Assembly: GCA_030584065.1 (NCBI GenBank) | Contig: CP129489.1 | Span: 62,001-126,000 of the forward strand | Length of the DNA: 64,000 nucleotides | Direction: 5' to 3' | Origin: Flavobacteriales bacterium | Lineage (GTDB): Bacteria; Bacteroidota; Bacteroidia; Flavobacteriales_F; PHOS-HE28 | Part shown: positions 25,795 to 36,100 of the stretch, one piece after another | Numbering within the stretch: the first letter of the stretch is position 1 | Layout of the letters: each line of letters starts with the position of its first letter | The notes under the pieces: generated by a model | Database searches by the model: none | What the model saw: the letters and a program-made list of their open reading frames with translations, nothing else | Told to the model about the DNA's origin: nothing | Program-made: the position numbers and the translations under genes

Positions 25795-28700
25795 GTGTCC
25801 CTTGAACGCACTTCGCTGGCCGCGCTGGCCGCCGGGCTCCTGGCACTGCAGGCTTCCGCGCAGTGCCCTCAGCTCTACGACTACTACGGTGCGCCATCCG
25901 CTTCGCCGCAGTGGTTCAGCTGCTCCGGCACCAGCTTCACGCTGGTCATCGCCACGCCGCAATCCGTGGGTGCCTATTCCATCGACTGGGGCGATGGCAG
26001 CCCGCTGCAGACCGGTGCGGCCCTGGCCCCCCCCATGACGGTGCCGCACGTGTATGCCGCTGCGGTGGCCACGTACACGGTGACGTTCACGGAACTCGCC
26101 ACGGGATGCACCGTGGTCGGCACCTTGACCATGGAGCAGAGCACGAGCGCTTCGATCCAGATCCCGGTCGGGGGGCTTACCCAGGTGTGCGCGCCGCACC
26201 CCGTGGAGTTCATCAACAGCAGCACCAATGTTTCACCGAACACGGTGTTCCAGTGGGATTTCGGCGACGGCTCGCCCATTCTCACGTTCGATCACACGAA
26301 CTGGGGCCAGACCATCACCCATACCTACCAGCAGGGTACCGTGGATTGCGAGACCACGGTGAGCCTCACCGCCCAGAACTCCTGCAACACGCTGCAGGGC
26401 GGGTCGAGCCTGGCCACCTTCAATCCCATCCGCATCTGGGACATCGACGATGCGAGCATCGCCGCGAGCGCGACGCTGCTGTGCTGGCCTGACCGCACGG
26501 TGACCTTCGCGAATACCACGGACCGCAACTGCTTCCAGCAGGGCAACATCTTCCAGCGCTACGAGTACTGGAACTTCGGCGATTACTGGGGCCAGGGCCA
26601 GGACTCCATCATCGACTGGGCCCCTTGGCCGCCAACCTTCCCGCGGGTCATCCAGTATCCGGGCATCGGCACCTATGAGGTGATGCTCCTGGACAGCAAC
26701 TACTGTGGCATCGATACGGCCTTCATCACCATCCAGATCGTTCCGCCGCCCGATGTATCGCTCACCGTGTCCCCCGATACCATCTGCATGGGAGAGACGG
26801 CGTTCTTCGATCAGACCACCAGCGGGGGAGCCAACTACTTCCAATGGGACTTCGGCGCGGGAGCCGGCTTCCAATGGACCGGTGCGGGCGATCAGGCCCA
26901 TACTTACGCGGCGCCCGGCACCTACACGGCCTCCTACACCGCCAGCATCCAGGGTGCCACGGCCGGATGCGCCGATACCGCCTCCGTGACGGTGGTGGTG
27001 CTGCCGCGGCCGACGGCCGATTTCACGATCGATCAGGATGCGGCGTGCGATTCGCTTACGGTGACCGCGGTGAATGCCTCGGTGAGCGCTGTTTCGCACC
27101 TCTGGGACTTTGGCGACGGCACGACCAGCACGCTCGCCGACCCGCCGCCGCACCATTATGGCGCCGTGGGGGATTACACCATCACGCTCACGGTGACCAA
27201 TGCCCTTGGCTGCACCCACTCCTTCTCGCGCGAGGTGCATGTCTTCGCCCCGCCGACGGTGGCGATCCAGGCGGCCAATCTCTGCTTCGGTGATACCGCG
27301 CAGTTCATCCCGGTGATCGGTACCGCGCCGGGGAATCCGGTCACGAGCTGGTCGTGGTCCTTCGGTGATGGGAGCGGCTCCTCCGATGAGCAGCCGTTCC
27401 ATGCATACGCAGCCCCCGGACCTTACACGGTTCTCCTCGACGTGGCCACGCCCTATTGCGGCGGTTCCGGTTCGCAGGCCTTGAATGTGCAGGCGAGGCC
27501 TGTCGCCTCCTTCACGCCGAGCGCCGCCTTGGGCTGCTCACCGATGCCCGTGGACTTCGTGAATGCCAGCACGGGTGCGACAGCCTACCAGTGGCTCTTC
27601 GGTGACGGCAATGCATCCACGGCCAGCGCACCCTCGCACACCTACGTGAATGCCGGTGCAGCGGACACCGTCTTCACCGTCACGCTCATCGCCAGTACAC
27701 CGTTCGGCTGTGCGGATACAGCGGTGGTTCCGATCACCGTAGCGCCCGGCGTGGTGGCTGGGTTCACGCACAATGCCGTACCGGGCTGTGCGCCGATGGA
27801 TGTCTCCTTCGTGAACACGAGCACCGGAGCGGCCAGCTACCTGTGGGACTTCGGGGATGGGGTCACGAGCTCCGCCCAGCATCCTGGTCACACCTTCACC
27901 AACACGAGCTTCTTCCTCGATATCCGCACGGTCACGCTCACCGCCTTCTCCCCGGCGGGCTGCCAGGCCAGCGTCACCCAGCAGGTGATGGTCTATCCCG
28001 CGCCGGACTTCAGCTTCGTGGCGGCCCCGGACAGCGGCTGCAGCCCGCTCACCGTCACCTTTCCGAGCGTGGTGGGCGCTGTATCCTACGCCTGGGATTT
28101 CGGGGATGGGAGCACGGGCAGCGGCCCTTCGCCGACCCACACCTACATCAACGGAACCACGAATGAACAGGTCTTCGGCATCACGCTGGTGGGCAGCAAT
28201 GCCTTTGGCTGCATGGATACAGCTGAAGCGATCGTCACCGTGTACCCCAATCCAGTGGCGCAGTTCACGGCATCACCGCTGATGGGCTGCCATCCGCTCA
28301 CAGCCCAGCTCACGAACCTGAGCACCGGGGCCATGGCCTTCCAGTGGAACTATGGCGATGGCCAATGGAGCGATACCGCCATGGCGGTGCATGGGCACAC
28401 CTGGTTCAACTTCCCGGGGCCCGGCGCTGTCACCTACCCCGTCTCGCTCACCGCCATCACGGACCATGGATGCACGAGCACCGCCACGGCTCAGGTGCAG
28501 GTGTTCCCCCAGGTGGTCGCCGGGTTCGTGCAGCCATCGGATGGATGCGCGCCGCTCGCCACGGATTTCGTCAACACCTCCACGGGCGCCAGCTCCTTCC
28601 TGTGGAGCTTCGGCGATCAGCAGGGCAGCAGCGCGGCGTCCCCGAGCCATACCTACTTCAATTCGGGATTGAGCGATGCGGAATTCAATCCGACCCTCAT

Positions 28701-30312
28701 CGCCACATCGTCGTTCGGGTGCAGCGATACCGCGACGACGGCCTTGACGGTTCATCCGCAGCCCATCGCACAATTCATCCCGGGGGCGCCGGCCGGGTGC
28801 CAGCCTCTCCACGTGCCATTCCAGGACCTCACCATCGGCGCGGTGTCGGTTCAATGGCAGTTCGGTGATGGTGCCGTGCTGGACACCCTTCCGGGCAACA
28901 CCGCTCATACCTATGCGCATGGAGCTGCGGTGCCCCAGGGCTTCGAGCCGCTGCTGCTGGCCGCCAATGCCTGGGGCTGCAGCGACACGGCTTCCGCGGC
29001 CATCACCGTCTATCCGGCGATCCAGGCGGCATTCGAAGTCTCGGCGACGGGGTGCTCGCCCTTGACCATCCAGCCGCTGAATGGCAGCACAGGTGCCAGC
29101 AGCTACCTGTGGGACATGGGCGATGGCACTGTGCTGGTGGGCGCCAGCCCGACGCACACCTATGTCAATCAGGGCACGGTGGACCAGGTCAGGGTGATCA
29201 CGCTCACGGCCACCTCGCCATGGGGCTGCGTCAGCGTCCATTCGGAAACAGTGGTGGTGTCGCCCGTGCCGCAAGCAGCGTTCCTGGCCACGCCTTTCTC
29301 GCAGCAGTTCCCCGATGCCACTGTCACCCTCAGCAACACGAGCGGTCCGGGCACATGGAACCATGCTTGGTCCTTCGGCGATGGCGCATCATCCACCCTG
29401 GAGCAGCCAGGCGCGCACACCTACTCTTCCTGGGGCCAGTTCCAGATCACCTTGGTCGTGAGCGGCACGGCATGCTCCGATACCGCCACGCAACTGGTCA
29501 CCATCACGCCACCCCTGCCCACTGCGGGCTTCCTGGGCCAGGGCGAAGGCTGCGCACCGCTGGCCGTTGAATTCACGAACACCAGCCTGCAGGCCCTGAG
29601 CTACCAATGGAGCTTCGGCGACGGAGGCACGAGCACGGCCGATAACCCGACATACATCTTCAACGTACCAGGGACATATACCGTGACCCTCACCGCATTC
29701 GGCATAGGAGGCACCGTGAACACCGCCGTGAAGGTGGACTCGGTCGTGGTGCATCCCCGCGCCAATGCCTTCTTCGTGCTGCAGCCGACCGCCGTCGTGG
29801 TCCCCACGCAGCCCGTCTTCACCTACAACCTGAGCGCGAACGCGGACCAGTTCCACTGGGATTTCGGCGATGGCACCACCAGCAACGCCTTCAATCCGGA
29901 GCACTACTACCAAGCGCCCGGGGTCTACGATGTGAGCCTCGTTGCGAACAACCAGTGGAACTGCCCCGATACGTTCACCGTGATCGGGGCCACCACGGCC
30001 GAGGCGAGCGGCGACCTTGCCTTCCCCAATGCATTCACGCCCGGGAGCGGCCCCACGGATGGGACCTATGACCCGATGGGCTTCAGTAACGACCATTTCT
30101 TCCCGCAGCACAAGGGCGTGGAGCGCTACCGGCTGGAGGTCTTCAACCGGTGGGGCGAGCTCGTCTTCGTCAGCGAGGATGTGAACAAGGGCTGGGACGG
30201 CTGGTACAAGGGCGCCCCGGCCAAGCAGGATGTCTATGTCTGGAAATGCACCGCCGCCTTCAGCGATGGCCGTGAGACCGTGCTGAAGGGGGATGTCACC
30301 CTATTGCGATGA
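25795..30312 (+). CDS. Large PKD-repeat adhesin with type B C-terminal domain
   Basis: A protein of about 1505 residues. I prefer a GTG start at 25795, which places MSLERTSLAALAAGLLALQASAQ CP as a signal peptide; the open frame reaches 25726. Most of the protein is about 14-16 PKD repeats, each with a W-x-(F/Y/M)-G-D core (FQWDFGDGSPI, HLWDFGDGTTST, YAWDFGDGSTGSG, HWDFGDGTTSNA). The C-terminus is a type B T9SS domain (FPNAFTPGSGP, LEVFNRWGELVFVSED, GWDGWYKG, ending GDVTLLR). It overlaps the PD40 gene by ATGA, which is followed by a PorP/SprF gene. That setting is like sprB-sprF loci, so a SprB-like surface adhesin is likely. Confidence 0.88.
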   Translation: MSLERTSLAALAAGLLALQASAQCPQLYDYYGAPSASPQWFSCSGTSFTLVIATPQSVGAYSIDWGDGSPLQTGAALAPPMTVPHVYAAAVATYTVTFTELATGCTVVGTLTMEQSTSASIQIPVGGLTQVCAPHPVEFINSSTNVSPNTVFQWDFGDGSPILTFDHTNWGQTITHTYQQGTVDCETTVSLTAQNSCNTLQGGSSLATFNPIRIWDIDDASIAASATLLCWPDRTVTFANTTDRNCFQQGNIFQRYEYWNFGDYWGQGQDSIIDWAPWPPTFPRVIQYPGIGTYEVMLLDSNYCGIDTAFITIQIVPPPDVSLTVSPDTICMGETAFFDQTTSGGANYFQWDFGAGAGFQWTGAGDQAHTYAAPGTYTASYTASIQGATAGCADTASVTVVVLPRPTADFTIDQDAACDSLTVTAVNASVSAVSHLWDFGDGTTSTLADPPPHHYGAVGDYTITLTVTNALGCTHSFSREVHVFAPPTVAIQAANLCFGDTAQFIPVIGTAPGNPVTSWSWSFGDGSGSSDEQPFHAYAAPGPYTVLLDVATPYCGGSGSQALNVQARPVASFTPSAALGCSPMPVDFVNASTGATAYQWLFGDGNASTASAPSHTYVNAGAADTVFTVTLIASTPFGCADTAVVPITVAPGVVAGFTHNAVPGCAPMDVSFVNTSTGAASYLWDFGDGVTSSAQHPGHTFTNTSFFLDIRTVTLTAFSPAGCQASVTQQVMVYPAPDFSFVAAPDSGCSPLTVTFPSVVGAVSYAWDFGDGSTGSGPSPTHTYINGTTNEQVFGITLVGSNAFGCMDTAEAIVTVYPNPVAQFTASPLMGCHPLTAQLTNLSTGAMAFQWNYGDGQWSDTAMAVHGHTWFNFPGPGAVTYPVSLTAITDHGCTSTATAQVQVFPQVVAGFVQPSDGCAPLATDFVNTSTGASSFLWSFGDQQGSSAASPSHTYFNSGLSDAEFNPTLIATSSFGCSDTATTALTVHPQPIAQFIPGAPAGCQPLHVPFQDLTIGAVSVQWQFGDGAVLDTLPGNTAHTYAHGAAVPQGFEPLLLAANAWGCSDTASAAITVYPAIQAAFEVSATGCSPLTIQPLNGSTGASSYLWDMGDGTVLVGASPTHTYVNQGTVDQVRVITLTATSPWGCVSVHSETVVVSPVPQAAFLATPFSQQFPDATVTLSNTSGPGTWNHAWSFGDGASSTLEQPGAHTYSSWGQFQITLVVSGTACSDTATQLVTITPPLPTAGFLGQGEGCAPLAVEFTNTSLQALSYQWSFGDGGTSTADNPTYIFNVPGTYTVTLTAFGIGGTVNTAVKVDSVVVHPRANAFFVLQPTAVVVPTQPVFTYNLSANADQFHWDFGDGTTSNAFNPEHYYQAPGVYDVSLVANNQWNCPDTFTVIGATTAEASGDLAFPNAFTPGSGPTDGTYDPMGFSNDHFFPQHKGVERYRLEVFNRWGELVFVSEDVNKGWDGWYKGAPAKQDVYVWKCTAAFSDGRETVLKGDVTLLR

Positions 30313-31910
30313 AGCACATGCAACACATGATCACCGCGCTGGCCCTCGTGCTGGCAGCTGGCGCAGCGACTGCCCAGACGCGCTACAAGCGTCCGCACAA
30401 TCAGCTGCTCGACCAGGCCAAGGCCAGCCTCGCCGCCGGGGATTTCGAGGCCGCAGCACGCATCTACAAGCGCCTGCTGCCGGTCGATACGGCCTTCGTG
30501 GAGGTCTACTACGAATACGGCGTTTGCCTGGCCAATCTGCCCGGTCAGCGCGAGAAGGCCGTGCCCCACCTCGAGCGTGCCGTTCGCGGGGGCCACACCG
30601 AGGCGCACTACGAGCTGGCGCTGCAGCGGCACCGCCAGCAGCGTTTCGATGAGGCCGCCGACCTCCTCCATCGGTACAAGGCACTCAGCTACCGGGTGGT
30701 CCGTGACGCCGAGGTGGACCGACTGATCGCGATGGCAGCGACGGCCAGGGAGCTTGTGAAGCACCCCGTGGACCTGGCGATCCGCAACATGGGGGCGATG
30801 GTCAATTCGCCGCATCACGACTATTGCCCGCTGATCACCGCGGACGGCAACACGCTCTACTTCACCTCGCGCCGGCAGGGCACCACGGGCGGGGTGAAGG
30901 ACAGCGAGGGCCAATGGCTCGAGGATATCTACATGGCCCGCCGTGTGGATGAGGTGTGGACCAACGCGGTGAATGCCGGCGCCCCCCTGAACACGAATAC
31001 GCATGATGCCACCGTGGGCCTGAGCCCGGACGGCAGCAGCATGATCGTATACCATACCAGCCAGGACCTGGTGGCGGGCGATCTCTTCGAGACCAGGCTG
31101 CACGCCGGCAAGTGGCAAACCCCGCAGCTGATGACCGCCCGCATCAATTCGAAGCATCACGAGCCCAGCGCAAGCATAGCTCCGGGCGGTGAGGAGGTGT
31201 ACTTCACCAGCGACCGGCCGGGCGGGTACGGTGGGCGAGACCTGTACAGGATCCGCCGACTGCCCAATGGCGAGTGGAGCCTTCCGCTGAACCTCGGGCC
31301 CACGATCAACACCCCGTACGATGAGGATGCACCGTTCATGCATAGCGATGGCATCACCCTCTTCTTCAGCAGCAAGGGCCATGGCACCATGGGGGGCTAT
31401 GACATCTTCAAATCCACCCTCGTGGACCCCGATATGAACGGATGGAGCCTCCCGGAGAACATGGGATACCCGCTGAACACCGTCAACGACGACATCTACT
31501 TCTGCCTGAGCGAGGACGGCCGTACGGGTTACTTCAGCAGCGAGCGGACCGGTGGGCTGGGGATGCAGGATATCTACCAGGTCACCTTCCCCGGGAGCCA
31601 GATCGACTACATGGTGGTGCGGGGCGTGGTGGCGGATGCCGCGGATGAGCCCGTGAAGGCCAGGATCCTCCTGACGGATGCGACCGGGGAGGAGGTGGTA
31701 GGGGTCTACAATACCAACGAGCGGACCGGCAGGTACCTGATGGTGGTAACCCCCGGCCAACAGTACCAGATGACCGTGGAGGCACCCGGCTTCGCGCTGC
31801 ACCGCGCCATGCTCGTCGCCAAGGCCACGGATCACGATGGCCGGGAACTGGCCATGGATGTCCTCTTGTCGCGCGATGCCTCAGCCCAGCGGCTCGTGAA
31901 GCATGAATGA
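30309..31910 (+). CDS. TPR plus PD40 beta-propeller protein (PorE/SprE-neighbour type, no OmpA domain)
   Basis: A 533-residue secreted protein. After a signal peptide (to about AATAQ), TPR-like helices (about 28-150) include LAAGDFEAAARIYKRLLPVD and YEYGVCLANLPGQREKAVPHLERAV. A WD40-like PD40 propeller follows (about 165-430) with repeated blades such as LYFTSRRQG, VYFTSDRPGGYGGRDLY, LFFSSKGHGTMGGYDI and GYFSSERTGGLGMQDIY. A carboxypeptidase-regulatory-like beta domain ends the protein (about 435-533). Related OmpA-PD40 proteins continue into a peptidoglycan-binding OmpA domain, which is absent here. It sits between a type B adhesin and porP, overlapping both. Confidence 0.85.
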   Translation: MKHMQHMITALALVLAAGAATAQTRYKRPHNQLLDQAKASLAAGDFEAAARIYKRLLPVDTAFVEVYYEYGVCLANLPGQREKAVPHLERAVRGGHTEAHYELALQRHRQQRFDEAADLLHRYKALSYRVVRDAEVDRLIAMAATARELVKHPVDLAIRNMGAMVNSPHHDYCPLITADGNTLYFTSRRQGTTGGVKDSEGQWLEDIYMARRVDEVWTNAVNAGAPLNTNTHDATVGLSPDGSSMIVYHTSQDLVAGDLFETRLHAGKWQTPQLMTARINSKHHEPSASIAPGGEEVYFTSDRPGGYGGRDLYRIRRLPNGEWSLPLNLGPTINTPYDEDAPFMHSDGITLFFSSKGHGTMGGYDIFKSTLVDPDMNGWSLPENMGYPLNTVNDDIYFCLSEDGRTGYFSSERTGGLGMQDIYQVTFPGSQIDYMVVRGVVADAADEPVKARILLTDATGEEVVGVYNTNERTGRYLMVVTPGQQYQMTVEAPGFALHRAMLVAKATDHDGRELAMDVLLSRDASAQRLVKHE

Positions 31911-32907
31911 GCTCTCCCGTGCGCTGGTGATAACGTCCATCTGCGCGGCGGGCGCTGCCTGCGCGCAGGATGCCCAGTTCACGCAGTTCTACGCGGTGCC
32001 GACCTACGTGAGCCCCGCTTTCGCCGGCACGGGGCTCCAGACCCGCTTCGGGCTTGCGGTCAGGGACCAATGGCCCGCCTTCCCGGGGGCATTCGTCAGC
32101 AGCAACTTCGCGGTGGACCATTACATGCCGGGGGCCAACAGCGGCATCGGCCTGCTCGTGAGCCACGACAAGGCCGGGAGCGGCGCGCTCCGCTACACCT
32201 CGGTCGCCGGGCAGTACGCGTACGAGATCGAGCTGAAGCGGAAAGTCTTCCTGCGTCCCGCACTCCAGCTGGGGTGGGTGAATCATGCGGTGGATTTCTC
32301 GCGGCTCGTGTTCAGCGATCAGCTGGCCCGCGGCGGGGGCACAGGCACCTACGAGCACCTCCATGGATCCAGCACCAGCTATGCCGACATGGGGGGCGGG
32401 CTCCTGTACTTCACTCCGAAGTACTGGACAGGGATCTCGTTCCACCACCTGAACCGGCCGAACCAGTCACTGCTCGGCAACGAGGCCAGGATGCCCGTCA
32501 AGTTCAGCGCCCATGGCGGATGGCGCACCAGCATCCGTACACCGGTCATCCGTGAGCATCCGCAGAGCATCGTACTGGCCTTCAACTACAGGGCCCAGGA
32601 GAAGTACGACCAGCTCGATGTGGGCGGGTACTTCGAGCGCTTCCCTTTCCAGGCGGGGCTGTGGTACCGCGGCATTCCGCTCCTGAAGCGCTACGCACCC
32701 GGGTATTCGAACCGCGATGCGATCGCGGTGCTCGTCGGCGCCACCGTGGGCGATGTGCGCATCGGGTACAGCTACGACATCACCGTATCGCGCCTGGCCG
32801 GTCAATCCGCTGGCGCGCACGAGATCACCCTCGGATACGACCTCGTGCAGCAGCGCAGGAAGCGCTCCATGTCCAGGCGGCGGGTGGTGCCGTGCGCCAA
32901 ATTCTGA
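31903..32907 (+). CDS. PorP/SprF-family type IX secretion membrane protein
   Basis: A 334-residue outer-membrane beta-barrel-like protein of the PorP/SprF family. A signal peptide (ending CAQ) is followed by the family-defining DAQFTQFYAVPTYVSPAFAG and then LQTRFGLAVRDQWPAFPG. Alternating amphipathic strands continue to GYSYDITVSRLAG and the basic C-terminus. Members are needed for export of type B T9SS cargo, and this gene follows such a cargo gene after the PD40 gene, overlapping the latter by 8 bp. It probably serves the adhesin at 25795-30312 and is anchored near the T9SS translocon. Confidence 0.92.
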   Translation: MNELSRALVITSICAAGAACAQDAQFTQFYAVPTYVSPAFAGTGLQTRFGLAVRDQWPAFPGAFVSSNFAVDHYMPGANSGIGLLVSHDKAGSGALRYTSVAGQYAYEIELKRKVFLRPALQLGWVNHAVDFSRLVFSDQLARGGGTGTYEHLHGSSTSYADMGGGLLYFTPKYWTGISFHHLNRPNQSLLGNEARMPVKFSAHGGWRTSIRTPVIREHPQSIVLAFNYRAQEKYDQLDVGGYFERFPFQAGLWYRGIPLLKRYAPGYSNRDAIAVLVGATVGDVRIGYSYDITVSRLAGQSAGAHEITLGYDLVQQRRKRSMSRRRVVPCAKF

Positions 32908-33116
32908 ACGCCGCGCACCATGGAGCCCGGTTGCGTTCGCGGCTGACGCCGCAAGCGCTCACCTCGGGCGATCCGTAGGGCGGCAGGCGTGCTTCCGGCG
33001 TCCGATGCGGCATTCGTGGGCGGTTCGGTCCTGAGACGCATCCTCCATCAGCCGCAAGCCTCACGGGCAGGCCGACGGCCCGCTGAGCGCAGCCGTGGAG
33101 CATGCCTTTCAAAGCA

Positions 33117-33144
33117 GCGGCCCCCACCGAAAGGTGGGGGCCGC
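33117..33144. terminator. Strong terminator hairpin between porP and the giant cargo gene
   Basis: A perfect 12-bp stem (33117-33128 with 33133-33144) closed by a GAAA loop lies 26 bp beyond the stop of the minus-strand gene at 33170. It is also the only terminator-like structure downstream of porP. The rest of the 32908-33169 gap shows no gene. Confidence 0.75.
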
Positions 33145-33169
33145 GCTACAGGTTCGTACCAGCCGAAGC

Positions 33170-36100
33170 CTACTTCTGGATCACCAGGCGCTCGGTATAG
33201 GTCTCCGCGCCGGCGGTGATGTTCACCATGTACAGGCCGTTGGCGAGTGCGCCGTTCAGGTCGAACAGAGTGTTCATGTAGCCGTCCTGCACCGCGATGG
33301 TGCGCGCCACCACCCGCTTGCCGAAGGCATCGAAGATGTCGACGCTCACGGTGGTGACCTCCTCCGCCACGTGGTCAAGCGAGATCATCACCTGGTCGCC
33401 GCGGTTGGGGTTCGGGAACATGCGCAGTGCCGCGCCGTCGGGGCTGCTGCCGCCCTGCAGCGCCATGCTCTGGATCGCGCAGGTGGTGGTGAGCAGGCAG
33501 ACATCTCCCCAGGCCGGGTCCTCCACGTTGTTCGGGTCGGGGGTCACCGTGCACCAGGTGGCGCCGTTGTTGAAGCTCGCGCGCACATCCACCTCGTAGG
33601 TCTTGTCGCACGCCAGCCCATTGGTGTTCACCCAGTACTGGCCGGTCTGGCTCGTCTTCACCACCACGATGTTCTCGGCGGGGATGCGGAACCGGAACTG
33701 GTAGCGGTTGGCGCTCACCCAGTTGCAGTTGTTGTTCATCCGGCGCACCGGACGGGCATGCACCAGGCTGGCCTGGCCGGTGCCCACAGGGCGGAACTGG
33801 CCGCAGCTCAGGAACTGGTTGTCCGGGATGTCCATGAGCTTGGTGCGCGGGCACTGGGCGGCCACGTTGTCCACCATGAGGCGGCAGGCCGGGCCCCACT
33901 CGTTGTACACGCCGTTGATGCGGCCGCGCACGCGCACATTGTACATCACGCCCTGCTGCAGCTGGTTGCCGCTCCAGCTGTTGATCTGGAAGTGGCAGGC
34001 GCGGGTGGCGCTCGCGGGCAGTCCGTTGGCGGTGTTATGGCTCTGGAAGCGGCGGAAGCTGAAGCCGCCGTTCGGGTCGAACCACCACATCTGGTAGCCG
34101 CTGTTCGCGTTGTTCACGCCGTACTGGGCGCTCACGGCTGAATTGTCGTTGGCCACCACGAACTCACCGCCGCAGGGACTGGTCTTCCAGTCGAGCTTAT
34201 CGCAGCTGGTGAAGACGAGGCGATCGTCGCCCATCGGCACGCAGAAGCTCGAGGCATCGTTGATCTGGCTGATGCTGCCGGTGGTGAAGTTGCCGCGGTT
34301 GTCGATGATCCGGCGCTGGTTGCCGCCGGCCTCGCGCAGTACGTAGCCGCCGCCCACGATGCCGTCACCGGCGCTGTCGAATACGCGCAGCACATAGCAT
34401 GCAGCGGGCAGGCAGCAATCGGTGGTGATGGTGGCGTCGTTGATGCCCGTGTAGGGCCCGCCGCTGCACACCAGGAGCGAGGTGGTCGCTTCGCGGATCT
34501 CCCAGCTCGTGTGCGAGCCGTTCGCATCCGTCTTCACCTCCAGGCGCACATCCTCTGTGCAGGCCACGCCGATGCAGTTGCAGTCGCCATCGATCTGGCC
34601 CAGGATGAAGCCCGGACCCGCATCGCAGGGGTCGCCGATCTCGCCGAAGAGCGTCGGGCACTCATCCGCGCAATCGGGGATGTTGTCGCCGTCCGTGTCC
34701 GCGCTGAGCACCGTGATGGTCACCTGGCAGGTGGCCACGCAGCCAGCGCCATAGGTGTAGCTGTAGGTCAGCGTCTGGGTGCCCACAGCCGGGTTGAAGC
34801 TGCTGCCGGTCACGCCCGTACCGCTCCAGGTGCCGCCCGCCGGGGAGCCCGTGAGCGCGATGGGGGCATCGGCCGCGCAGAGCGTCGGGTAGGTGCCGCA
34901 ATCCAGCGTAGGTACCGGATACATGCCCACCGTGACGTTGCCGGTGCTGGAGCACCCAGTGGACGTGTTGGTGACCAGCACGCTGTAAGGCGTCTCGCTT
35001 GTCACACCGCTGGCCACCGGGTTGCTGATGGCGGTGCCGCTCAGGAAGGTGGCCGGGCTCCAAGCGTAGGTGAAGGAACCTTCGCAAACCAAGCCGCCCT
35101 GGCTGAACGTCTGTCCGCCGAAAACGGTGCCGGTCAGGATGGTGGATCCGCCGCAGGTCAGGGTGTAGGTCGACTGGTTGTCGTTGAAGGTGCCTTGGGT
35201 CTCCACGGAGAAGGTGAATGGACCGTTGGTCAGCGCACCGAGCGGCACGGTGATGATCTGGTTGTTGCCGTAACCGCCGCCGGAGCCCACGATGGCGTTC
35301 AGCGAGTTGGTCAGGGTCCAGCTGAGCTCATCCATCCAGAAGCCGGTGCCATTCAGCACCAGCTGGAGCGCAGGCGGGGCCGCAGCAACATCAAGCTGCG
35401 AGGTGCCGCCCGTGCAGACCGTGGCCGGTACCGCCGTGGTGGAGGTGATGGACGGGTTCGGGTTCACTGCGAGCACGTAGCTGGCCGGAGCCGTAGTGCA
35501 GCCTTCATTGCTGGCCGTCACCGTGTAGGTGCCGTTGTTGGCGCCAGAGAGACCGGAGATGGTCACATCGGCCGTGGTGGAGCCGCCCACAGGGGCTGCA
35601 CCGCCCCAGAGCACGTTGGTCGCGTTCGTGGCATTGGCCGAGAGCGTCACGCTGCCGCCTGCGCAGATCGGCGCCGTGGCGGTGATGTTGACCGTGGGTG
35701 GAGCCACTGCGGTGATGGTGGCCGAGGCCAGGAACGAGCCATTGCACGCATCCGTCACCAGGCAAGTCCAGGTGCCGCCGAGGTTGGCGTCCACCGTCTG
35801 GCTGGTGCCGGCCGGCTGGTTGTTCGGGTCGGTCCAGGCGTAGGTGAAAGGCGGAACGCCATCACCTGCGTTGGCTGTCAGGGTAACCGCGTTGGTGCCC
35901 GTGCAGATGGTGCCGCTCGACGGGGTGATGGATGCCGAGGTGAGGGCGGGCTCTACCGTAACGTCCACCGTCACGTCCGTGGGGCATCCACCGAAGAACA
36001 CGGAAGCCGTGTAGGTGGTGGTCTCCGTGATGTTGCTGGCAATCGGCGTGGCGCTGTTGGGATCGTCCAGGTCATCGGCCGGGCTCCAGGTGTAGGTGAC

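Noticed and set aside
25625..25897. A longer N-terminus for the flavoprotein gene
   Set aside because: The extra residues are Arg/Pro-rich and unlike the family. The FAD-binding strand begins right after the ATG at 25624.
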